Part shown: positions 31,102 through 37,461 of the stretch, piece after piece | Position numbering within the stretch: the stretch's first letter is position 1 | Layout of the letters: every line of letters begins with the position of its first letter | Source of the DNA: GCA-002282575 sp964493995 | Lineage (GTDB): Bacteria; Pseudomonadota; Gammaproteobacteria; Thiomicrospirales; Thiomicrospiraceae | Assembly: GCA_964493995.1 (NCBI GenBank) | Contig: CAZBQD010000015.1 | Coordinates: forward strand, 1 to 37,461 | DNA: 37,461 bases | Reading direction: 5' to 3' | Notes under the pieces: generated by a model | Told to the model about the DNA's origin: nothing | What the model saw: only the letters and a program-made list of their open reading frames with translations | Database searches by the model: none | Made by a program: the position numbers and the translations under genes

Positions 31102-32595
31102 ATGAACAAACTCAGCATCGAATTCAGTGAAAAGGCTAGCGCAACGCAATTATGGGTATTGCCATTAAGCAGCAACGGCGAACAAAGCGCCGAATTTAAG
31201 CAACAAGACAAGTTGCGCAAAGGTCAACTGAGCGAAGCCATCAGCGACGGTATTCTCAGTGGCAAAAAAGGAACGACCCAATTTGTAGGGCGTGCTAATG
31301 CTAAGGAGCCTAACTTACTCTTTGTTGGTGTGGGCGACAAACCCCTCACGCTTCGCCACTATCGTGAAGTACTCGAAGCGGCTGCACAAGCCGTGAGTGC
31401 GAGCAAGCACACCGATGCGCACTGCTCACTGCCACAAGCTGATTGCACTGATGTGGATGCTCAGCAAGCCTTAACCCATGCCAGCCTCATCTTCCAGAAT
31501 AGCCTGTATCGTTACACCGACGAAAGCCGTGGTAAAGCCGCTAAAGAACCGGCGCCGGTATTATCGCGCCTCACTTTTAGCTCGGGTAGCTTAAGCGAAG
31601 CCGAAGCACAAACGGCTATCGCGCAAGGTCAATTAACCGCGCTGGGCATGGCAACAACACGCACTTTAGGTAATTTACCTCCCAACCTACTTCACCCTGA
31701 AGCCCTAGCAGATCATGCTAAAGCCATGGCCAAAACACACGGACTCAAATGCACTATTCTCAAACGTGCCGATATGGAAAAATTGGGCATGGGTAGCTTA
31801 CTGGCCGTTGCACAAGGTTCGACAGCAGCGCCACGCATGATCGCTTTAGAATATAAAGGCGGAAAAGGCACACCGATTGCCTTAGTGGGTAAAGGGGTGA
31901 CCTTCGATACAGGGGGCATCAGCTTGAAACCGGGCGCTGGCATGGATGAAATGAAATTCGATATGTGTGGTGCGGCTACCGTGGTGGGCGTCATGCAAGC
32001 CTTAGCCGAATTAAAATTACCGATTAACGTGGTGGGCGTTATTCCTGCTGTTGAAAACATGCCTGCCGGCAATGCCGCTCGTCCGGGTGATGTGGTGACC
32101 AGCATGAGCGGTCAAACCATTGAAATCCTCAATACCGATGCCGAAGGTCGCCTCATTCTTTGTGATGCGTTAACTTGGACACAGCGCGAATTCAAACCCA
32201 AGCAGATTATTGACATGGCCACGTTGACCGGTGCATGTATTATCGCGCTAGGCAATCACACCAGTGGCTTAATGGGAAATAATGACGCCCTTGCCAATGA
32301 CCTGCTGGCAGCGAGCGAACAGACCTACGATCGCGCTTGGCGCTTGCCCTTGTTTGATGAGTACGATGAACAACTGAAGTCTAATTTTGCTGACATGGGC
32401 AACATCGGTGGTCGTGAAGCCGGCACCATCACTGCGGCCTGTTTTTTAAAACGCTTTATTGAAAACGACACCCCGTGGGCGCATTTGGATATCGCGGGCA
32501 CCGCTTGGGTTTCGGGCGCGAAAAAAGGCGCGAGTGGTCGCCCCGTTCCGCTACTGGTGCAATACCTGATTAATCAAGCTCAAGCAGCAGCATGA
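31102..32595 (+). CDS. pepA: Leucyl aminopeptidase (cytosol aminopeptidase, M17)
   Basis: A hexameric two-metal aminopeptidase that trims N-terminal residues from peptides; in E. coli it also binds DNA, in Xer recombination and carAB control. The 497 residues match the family. The C-terminal catalytic domain shows VGKGVTFDTGGISLKPG, MKFDMCGAATVVG and the M17 signature NTDAEGRLILCDAL with metal ligands. AAGGA precedes the ATG at a long but workable spacing. It overlaps holC by four bases (ATGA), as in many gammaproteobacteria where pepA, holC and valS are consecutive. Confidence 0.96.
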   Translation: MNKLSIEFSEKASATQLWVLPLSSNGEQSAEFKQQDKLRKGQLSEAISDGILSGKKGTTQFVGRANAKEPNLLFVGVGDKPLTLRHYREVLEAAAQAVSASKHTDAHCSLPQADCTDVDAQQALTHASLIFQNSLYRYTDESRGKAAKEPAPVLSRLTFSSGSLSEAEAQTAIAQGQLTALGMATTRTLGNLPPNLLHPEALADHAKAMAKTHGLKCTILKRADMEKLGMGSLLAVAQGSTAAPRMIALEYKGGKGTPIALVGKGVTFDTGGISLKPGAGMDEMKFDMCGAATVVGVMQALAELKLPINVVGVIPAVENMPAGNAARPGDVVTSMSGQTIEILNTDAEGRLILCDALTWTQREFKPKQIIDMATLTGACIIALGNHTSGLMGNNDALANDLLAASEQTYDRAWRLPLFDEYDEQLKSNFADMGNIGGREAGTITAACFLKRFIENDTPWAHLDIAGTAWVSGAKKGASGRPVPLLVQYLINQAQAAA

Positions 32596-33002
32596 GCGAA
32601 GTCTGGTTTTACCTGCTGGCCGATGCGACGCATGCAACGCGCCAGCAATTCATCTGCCGCTTTGGTGAAATGGCCATCAAACGCCAGCGCCAAGCGGTCA
32701 TTTATTGTAATTCAGATACTCAAGCCGCTGAGCTGGATGAGCAACTGTGGACGCAGACATCGCCAACCAGCTTTGTTGCCCATAGCCTCAACTTTGCTTG
32801 CCCCGCACCCATTCAACTGGTGACCGCTGAGTTTCCCGCGCAAGGGGATATTTTGCTTAACCTTACCGATGAACTGCTCACCGTTACCGGCTATCAGCGC
32901 ATTGTAGAAATCATCAACCCCGATAGCCGCGACGCCAGTCGTAGCCGTTGGCGACACTATCAGCAGCAGGGCTTAACACCCGAACTGAAACCCATCGCTT
33001 AA
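32592..33002 (+). CDS. holC: DNA polymerase III subunit chi
   Basis: The clamp-loader accessory subunit that links DNA polymerase III to single-strand binding protein. In 136 residues the start VWFYLLADATHATRQQFICR and the late YQRIVEIINPDSRDASRSRW (family pattern VVEVV..D...AREKYR.Y) identify HolC. It overlaps the pepA stop by four bases and is followed by valS after a gap holding a separate valS promoter. Confidence 0.9.
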   Translation: MSEVWFYLLADATHATRQQFICRFGEMAIKRQRQAVIYCNSDTQAAELDEQLWTQTSPTSFVAHSLNFACPAPIQLVTAEFPAQGDILLNLTDELLTVTGYQRIVEIINPDSRDASRSRWRHYQQQGLTPELKPIA

Positions 33003-33028
33003 TCTCGTCATTAGTCCCGTCATTAATC

Positions 33029-33077
33029 CCCTAGCATCAGCAAGCTATCTCGTTTGAGCACCCCATCACAGCTAGGG
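33029..33077. repeat. CCCTAGC/GCTAGGG inverted repeat upstream of valS
   Basis: Seven-base arms (33029-33035 and 33071-33077) enclose 35 bases. The right arm ends nine bases before the valS -10 hexamer, in the -35 zone. A 12-bp near-perfect direct repeat (CGTCATTAGTCC, then CGTCATTAATCC, 33006-33029) adjoins the left arm. Function is unknown; a weak holC terminator or an operator are both possible. Confidence 0.4.
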
Positions 33078-33082
33078 CTTCG

Positions 33083-33091
33083 TGTTATAAT
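33083..33091 (+). promoter_or_regulatory. Extended -10 promoter of valS
   Basis: TGTTATAAT, a perfect -10 with the TG extension that compensates for a poor -35 region. Transcription near 33098 leaves about 30 bases before the ATG at 33128 and nearly excludes the TTG at 33101 as the start. Confidence 0.6.
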
Positions 33092-33127
33092 TATTCTCAT
33101 TTGATTACTGAATACGACGCCGCTTTC

Positions 33128-35926
33128 ATGGATAAAACATACGACCCCTCTAGCATCGAAGGCAAATGGTACGCCATTTGGGAAAATAACGGACATTTCA
33201 AACCGGCAGCACAAGGCAAGGACAGCTATTGTGTGATGTTGCCGCCGCCTAACGTCACCGGTAGCCTGCACATGGGGCACGCCTTTCAAGACACCATTAT
33301 GGACGCGCTCATTCGCTACCATCGTATGTCGGGCAAACGCACGCTGTGGCAGCCGGGTACCGATCATGCCGGTATTGCCACGCAAATGGTGGTCGAGCGT
33401 CGCTTGGTCGCACAAGGGGTCAGCCGTCACGATTTAGGTCGTGACGAGTTCCTAAACAAAGTGTGGGAATGGAAAGCAGAATCGGGCGGCACCATTACGC
33501 GTCAAATGCGTCGTTTGGGCGCCAGCTGTGATTGGTCTCGTGAACGCTTCACCATGGATGACGGCCTGAACGATGCGGTGAAAGAAGTGTTCGTGCGTCT
33601 GTTCGATGATGGTCTGATCTATCGTGGCAAACGCTTAGTCAACTGGGATCCCGTGCTGCAAACTGCCGTTTCCGATCTCGAAGTGATCAGCGAAGAAGAA
33701 CAAGGCAGCATGTGGCATTTCCGCTATCCGTTAACAGATGGCTCAGGTTCACTGGTGGTAGCGACAACCCGTCCCGAAACCATGCTGGGTGATACAGCGG
33801 TTGCGGTCAGCCCCGATGATGAGCGCTACGCCAGCTTCATCGGTAAAACCATTACCCTGCCCTTAGTCGGTCGTGAAATCCCCATTATTGCCGATAGCTA
33901 CGTTGACCCTGCTTTCGGAACGGGCTGCGTTAAAATCACGCCAGCGCACGACTTTAACGACTACGCCATTGGTCAACGTCATGCCTTACCGATGATTACC
34001 ATTCTCACGCCGACCGCGCATATTAACGACAATTCCCCCGAAGTCTATCGTGGCTTAGATCGTTTCGAAGCCCGTAAGCGCGTTGTTGCCGATTTAGATG
34101 CTTTAGGATTATTGGTCGAAATCAAACCCCATACGCTGATGGTACCCCGTGGTGATCGTACCCAATCGGTCATCGAACCCATGCTCACCGACCAATGGTT
34201 TGTTGATTTAACCCGCGACACCCAAGCCGATGGTCGCATGGGTGGCAAGCAAGCCATTACCGACCCAGCGCTAGCTTGCGTAGCCGATGGTCGCGTTAAG
34301 TTTGTACCCGACAACTGGTCAAACACCTACAACCAATGGCTGAACAACATTCAAGACTGGTGTATTTCGCGTCAAATCTGGTGGGGACACCGTATTCCCG
34401 CTTGGTACGATGACAATGGTTCTGTCTATGTCGCTCGCTCGGAAGCTGAAGCGCGTAGCAAATACAACCTGTCCGCTCATTTAGCGTTACACCAAGACAC
34501 AGACGTACTCGATACTTGGTTTTCGTCGGCTCTATGGCCATTCAGCACGCTGGGTTGGCCAAACCAAACCGCTGAACTGAAAGATTTCTACCCAACCAGC
34601 ACGCTGGTGACGGGGTTTGACATTATTTTCTTCTGGGTCGCACGCATGGTCATGTTTGGCTTGTACTTCGCTAAGGATGTGCCTTTCAAAACCGTTTATG
34701 TACACGGACTGGTGCGCGATGCCGAAGGACAAAAAATGTCCAAATCGAAAGGTAACGTACTCGACCCGATTGACCTGATTGATGGCATTACGCTTGAAGA
34801 CTTGGTGGCCAAACGCACCACGGGACTCATGCAGCCGGAAATGGCGAAAAAAATCGACGCCAAAACGCGTAAAGAATTTGAAGGTGGTATTCCGGCTTAC
34901 GGCACTGATGCACTGCGCTTTACCTTTGCTTCACTTGCCAGCAACGGACGTGACATTCGCTTCGATCAAAAACGCTGTGAAGGCTACCGCAACTTCTGTA
35001 ACAAACTGTGGAATGCCACCCGTTACGTGTTGATGAACACCGAAGGGCAAGATACCGGCCTAGATGCCAGCTTGCCCTGCGATTACAGCCAAGCGGATAA
35101 GTGGATCATTTCGCGCTTACAACAAACCGAAAGTGAAGTCATTCGTCATTTTGAACAATATCGTTTAGACCTGCTTTCGCAAGCAGTTTACGACTTCTTC
35201 TGGTCGGACTACTGTGACTGGTATTTGGAACTGACCAAACCCGTGCTCAATAACCCTGATAGCAGTGATGCGCAAAAACGCGCTGCCCGTAAAACGCTGG
35301 TCAGAGTATTAGAAGCGACACTGCGCCTATTGCATCCAATTATGCCGTTTATTACCGAAGAAATTTGGCAAAAAGTCGCGCCTTTAGCGGGCAAGTCTGG
35401 CGACACCATCAGTACGCAAAGCTACCCTCAACCGCGTGCTGACGGCATTTGTCCCATTGCCTTAGGTAATATTGCTTGGTTACAAGAAGCGATTTTAGCA
35501 GTGCGTCGCCTACGTGCCGACCTAAGCGTTGCCCCCAGCAAACCCATTAGCCTGATTGCTGTCGATGCCAATGCTCAGGACGAGCAACGCCTAAGTGAAT
35601 TTGCTCCTTATTTGCGTTTCTTGGCTAAAGTCGAAGGCATCGAACTAGCCAGTGCAGACCCAGCACAAGCGGCGGTTGCCGTCGTCGGTGGCAACCTGAA
35701 ACTCTTTTTACCCATGGCAGGCCTCATTGATTTTGAAGCAGAAAAAGCACGTTTAGTTAAAGAGATGACCAAACTGGATGTAGAAATTGAAAAACTCGCT
35801 GGTAAACTGAATAACTCGGGCTTTGTCGATAAAGCCCCTGCTGCTTTAGTGGAAAAAGAAAAAGCACGCTTGGCCGAATTGCAAAACGCCAAAAGCAACT
35901 TGGAGAAACAACATGCCGCACTTTAA
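33128..35926 (+). CDS. valS: Valine-tRNA ligase
   Basis: A class I aminoacyl-tRNA synthetase that charges tRNA-Val and edits threonine. The 932 residues carry PPPNVTGSLHMGHAF (HIGH motif), a long CP1 editing insertion beginning near residue 190, QKMSKSKGNVLDP (KMSKS motif), the anticodon-binding helical domain and a C-terminal coiled-coil arm (FEAEKARLVKEMTKLDVEIE and onward) that holds the tRNA elbow. The start is the ATG giving MDKTYDPSSIEGKWY; a TTG nine codons earlier would sit on the transcription start. No strong Shine-Dalgarno is visible before this ATG. Its last 14 bases overlap the next gene. Confidence 0.97.
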   Translation: MDKTYDPSSIEGKWYAIWENNGHFKPAAQGKDSYCVMLPPPNVTGSLHMGHAFQDTIMDALIRYHRMSGKRTLWQPGTDHAGIATQMVVERRLVAQGVSRHDLGRDEFLNKVWEWKAESGGTITRQMRRLGASCDWSRERFTMDDGLNDAVKEVFVRLFDDGLIYRGKRLVNWDPVLQTAVSDLEVISEEEQGSMWHFRYPLTDGSGSLVVATTRPETMLGDTAVAVSPDDERYASFIGKTITLPLVGREIPIIADSYVDPAFGTGCVKITPAHDFNDYAIGQRHALPMITILTPTAHINDNSPEVYRGLDRFEARKRVVADLDALGLLVEIKPHTLMVPRGDRTQSVIEPMLTDQWFVDLTRDTQADGRMGGKQAITDPALACVADGRVKFVPDNWSNTYNQWLNNIQDWCISRQIWWGHRIPAWYDDNGSVYVARSEAEARSKYNLSAHLALHQDTDVLDTWFSSALWPFSTLGWPNQTAELKDFYPTSTLVTGFDIIFFWVARMVMFGLYFAKDVPFKTVYVHGLVRDAEGQKMSKSKGNVLDPIDLIDGITLEDLVAKRTTGLMQPEMAKKIDAKTRKEFEGGIPAYGTDALRFTFASLASNGRDIRFDQKRCEGYRNFCNKLWNATRYVLMNTEGQDTGLDASLPCDYSQADKWIISRLQQTESEVIRHFEQYRLDLLSQAVYDFFWSDYCDWYLELTKPVLNNPDSSDAQKRAARKTLVRVLEATLRLLHPIMPFITEEIWQKVAPLAGKSGDTISTQSYPQPRADGICPIALGNIAWLQEAILAVRRLRADLSVAPSKPISLIAVDANAQDEQRLSEFAPYLRFLAKVEGIELASADPAQAAVAVVGGNLKLFLPMAGLIDFEAEKARLVKEMTKLDVEIEKLAGKLNNSGFVDKAPAALVEKEKARLAELQNAKSNLEKQHAAL

Positions 35927-36659
35927 TCGAATGGCACTCGTCGCGTTGTTGCTTGGCCTTAACAGCCATGCTTGGGCAGTTGACCCTGCGCCAGCCAGCG
36001 ACGCCACCAGCACCGAAACGACCACGGCTAAAAAACCAGCGTGGGATGTGAAAGAAGTTCCAGCAAGCAAACAATGGGTCAGTGATCGCTTAGAAGTGCC
36101 TTTGCGCTCTTGCCCTGGTGATCGCTGTAAAGTGGTCAAAATTGTTAAGCCTGGCTTTGAGGCCACCCTAATTGGTGTTACCAATGACGGCTGGGCCTTA
36201 GTCACTGCGGGCGAAACAAAAGGCTTCCTACCCAAACGCTATTTGCAAACCACGCCGGTGGCAAGCCAACAGTTAGAAGGCGCTCAACGCCAATCGCTCG
36301 AAGCCATGCAAGCACAAGGCGCCCTGAAAACTGAAATGGATGCGCTGAAAAACCGTGCTGAAAACGCCGAAACCGAAGTGGCCAGTTTGCGTAAAGACAA
36401 TTACGAACTCAAACAAGAGCTCGATTATGTCAAAACCCTTTCCACACAAACGCTCGTTGTTAATGAAGACAATCGTCGCTTAAAGACAGAGATTGAAGCC
36501 TTACGTCAACGCAATGATATTTTAGAACAAGAAGCCAGCGATGTTGAAGGTAAAAACCAACGCGCCTGGGTCATGGTGGGCGCCGGTATTTTGTTCATGG
36601 GTTGGATTATTGGCCGTTTTGCCCGTGCTCCGCGTCGCAAAGGCTGGAATGACATTTAA
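35913..36659 (+). CDS. SH3-domain envelope protein (TIGR04211/YgiM-like)
   Basis: A 248-residue exported protein of the YgiM/TIGR04211 layout; its role is not established. It has a signal peptide (MALVALLLGLNSHAWA, cut near AWA/VDP), a low-complexity Thr/Ala stretch, a bacterial SH3 domain (about 55-110, VPLRSCPGDRCKVVKIVKPG), a coiled coil (about 115-210) and one C-terminal membrane span (about 217-237, VMVGAGILFMGWIIGRFA) with a basic tail. It should be anchored in the inner membrane with SH3 and coiled coil in the periplasm. GGAG stands before the ATG at 35913; the ATG six codons later is an alternative. It overlaps valS by 14 bases, so it shares that transcript. Confidence 0.85.
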   Translation: MPHFNRMALVALLLGLNSHAWAVDPAPASDATSTETTTAKKPAWDVKEVPASKQWVSDRLEVPLRSCPGDRCKVVKIVKPGFEATLIGVTNDGWALVTAGETKGFLPKRYLQTTPVASQQLEGAQRQSLEAMQAQGALKTEMDALKNRAENAETEVASLRKDNYELKQELDYVKTLSTQTLVVNEDNRRLKTEIEALRQRNDILEQEASDVEGKNQRAWVMVGAGILFMGWIIGRFARAPRRKGWNDI

Positions 36660-36692
36660 GCAACAACTTGAAGCACCGATTGAAGGAGGGAA

Positions 36693-36834
36693 ACCTCTAA
36701 AAACTCCACTTCGTGGAATTTTTAGAGCTCCCAAGTTTATTTAATCTCTGGTGGAAGAGCCTAAATCAATAGGCTACATGCAATCATTGAGCATCCCTTC
36801 CCCCAGCCCCCCATCCCGTAGGGTTTTTAGAGGT
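36693..36834 (-). repeat. Dispersed intergenic repeat, copy C, with perfect 12-bp inverted ends
   Basis: Both ends carry ACCTCTAAAAAC in inverted orientation (36693-36704 and 36823-36834). Read on the minus strand the interior matches copies A and B: ACGGGATGGGGG, hairpin arm CTGGGGGAAGGG (36806-36795), a loop with GCATGTAGCC, closing arm CTTCCACCAG (36757-36748), then an AT-rich hairpin. An extra inner hairpin (AGCCTA/TAGGCT) occurs in the loop. No reading frame inside looks coding. No clear target duplication was seen outside the ends. Confidence 0.75.
36695..36727. terminator. Strong 15-bp hairpin after the SH3 gene, within repeat copy C
   Basis: Arms CTCTAAAAACTCCAC (36695-36709) and GTGGAATTTTTAGAG (36713-36727) close on a three-base loop. 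Minus-strand RNA would pair fully with one G-U wobble, while plus-strand RNA has one C-A mismatch. No long T-run follows on either strand, so it may act as a terminator for valS-SH3 or as part of the repeat's own RNA structure. Confidence 0.5.
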
Positions 36835-36879
36835 CACCGAAGTACTCTAACGAGTCCTTTTTTATTGCCTCATTAATTT

Positions 36880-36908
36880 TTGGCACATTATCTGCTTTTC
36901 TTTATTCG
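36880..36908 (+). promoter_or_regulatory. Putative promoter of the lipoprotein gene
   Basis: TTGGCA (36880-36885, five of six consensus bases), a 17-base spacer and a weak -10, TATTCG (36903-36908). The 16-bp dyad ATTCGTTAAATCGAAT overlaps the -10 and could be an operator. Confidence 0.4.
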
Positions 36909-36934
36909 TTAAATCGAATCAAAGGAGCATCATC

Positions 36935-37390
36935 ATGCGACAACTAACCTTAATCAGTGCTACCGCCCTCCTCTCGCTTGCCAGCCTGAGTGGCTGCAAT
37001 ATGAGCAAACAAGATATCGGTATTGCTACCGGTGCGGCTGTCGGTGCGATTGCCGCCCCCCTGATTTTTGGTAACAGCGCCTGGTACACCATTGCCGGTG
37101 GTGCGGCGGCTGGCGGCTTCATTGGTAACTATGTGGGCAAAAATATGAGCACGCAAAGCAAACAAAAAGTGGCCTACACGCTTGATAAAGCACCCGACAA
37201 ACAGCCCTACCAATTTATGAGCACGCCGCAAAACGCACCTGATTTAACCGTCACTCCACTACGTAGCTACAAAATCAGCAATCAACAATGCCGCGATTTT
37301 GAATTAGTCACGCAAGAAGGTGCTAAAACCGTTTATGACAAAGGCTCTGCCTGCAAACAAGCCGACGGTAGTTGGCAAGTTCGTGCCTAA
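36935..37390 (+). CDS. Glycine-zipper lipoprotein (17-kDa surface-antigen type)
   Basis: A 151-residue lipoprotein. The signal sequence ends in a lipobox (LSGC, Cys21), with Asn-Met after the cysteine and no Asp at +2, so sorting to the outer membrane is likely. Residues about 29-70 are a glycine-zipper segment (GIATGAAVGAIAAPLIFG, GGAAAGGFIGNYVGKNM) that may insert in or pack against the membrane. The C-terminal half (SYKISNQQCRDFELV, YDKGSACKQADGSWQVR) resembles the surface-antigen domain of this group, with two cysteines that could form a disulfide. AAAGGAG precedes the ATG at good spacing. It stands alone with its own promoter. Function is unknown beyond an envelope role. Confidence 0.85.
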   Translation: MRQLTLISATALLSLASLSGCNMSKQDIGIATGAAVGAIAAPLIFGNSAWYTIAGGAAAGGFIGNYVGKNMSTQSKQKVAYTLDKAPDKQPYQFMSTPQNAPDLTVTPLRSYKISNQQCRDFELVTQEGAKTVYDKGSACKQADGSWQVRA

Positions 37391-37396
37391 TGGCGA

Positions 37397-37413
37397 CGGG
37401 TACCCCGCTTTTT
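37397..37413 (+). terminator. Weak terminator after the lipoprotein gene
   Basis: A short stem (CGGG/CCCG, three-base loop) followed by C and five Ts, six bases past the lipoprotein stop. The stem is only four pairs. Two further dyads lie beyond it (AGAAG/CTTCT at 37424-37442 and GCGATGTCGC at 37443-37452); the window ends before their role can be judged. Confidence 0.35.
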
Positions 37414-37461
37414 CCCTCCCCTTAGAAGGCTCTTGGTCTTCTGCGATGTCGCACCGCTGTT

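Noticed and set aside
33003..33127. Possible T-box or attenuator ahead of valS
   Set aside because: No T-box consensus, specifier stem or leader peptide with valine codons was found, and the leader after the extended -10 is only about 30 bases.
1..37461. tRNA, rRNA, CRISPR arrays, insertion sequences, prophage or defence genes
   Set aside because: I looked in all gaps. None has a cloverleaf, regularly spaced repeat-spacer pattern or transposase. Coding density is too high for hidden large elements.
37391..37461. Possible fourth partial copy of the dispersed repeat at the window end
   Set aside because: The C-rich run resembles the repeat's arm only superficially; the conserved loop and closing arm are absent in the bases available.

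Overview
The window reads as a densely packed chromosomal segment of a gammaproteobacterium with balanced base composition. Supporting blocks are lptG-lptF divergent from pepA-holC-valS, an M23 peptidase-anmK pair near erpA-argC, dprA-topA divergent from def-fmt-rsmB, and rsmB-DUF4390-ntrY-ntrX-trkA-trkH. Combined with the DUF1640-type small protein, this suggests a deep-branching, possibly sulfur- or methane-oxidizer-like lineage; that placement is inference. I see no rRNA, tRNA, CRISPR array, transposase or prophage gene, and no gap longer than 300 bases.

Layout. 1-4200: an outer-membrane porin (minus), purE-purK (plus), a small coiled-coil membrane protein and a secreted metallo-hydrolase (minus). 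4300-7300: glyQ-glyS (minus). 7388-9932: an M23 peptidase and anmK (plus), so cell-wall cutting and recycling. 9944-16517, all minus: dprA, topA, argC, erpA and a citrate synthase. 16743-26836: a chain of nine plus-strand genes, def-fmt-rsmB-DUF4390-ntrY-ntrX-trkA-trkH-receiver, most sharing stop and start bases, which joins protein maturation, rRNA methylation, the NtrYX two-component system and Trk potassium uptake. 26848-28548: a soluble double-PAS chemoreceptor (minus). 28804-30994: lptF-lptG (minus), the LPS export permeases. 31102-36659: pepA-holC, then valS and an SH3 envelope protein. 36935-37390: a glycine-zipper lipoprotein.

Three things stand out beyond ordinary genes. First, a roughly 120-140 bp dispersed repeat occurs three times (about 15273, 16541 and 36693), always between genes. 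All copies share a G-rich/C-rich stem-loop and an AT-rich second hairpin, and one copy ends in perfect 12-bp inverted repeats. I do not recognise this family. Second, a 12-of-12 consensus sigma-70 promoter at 28696-28723 points into six copies of an 8-bp tandem repeat and then antisense into lptG, with no gene on its strand. Third, the NtrX homologue lacks the GAFTGA loop needed to engage sigma-54, so it probably regulates in another way.
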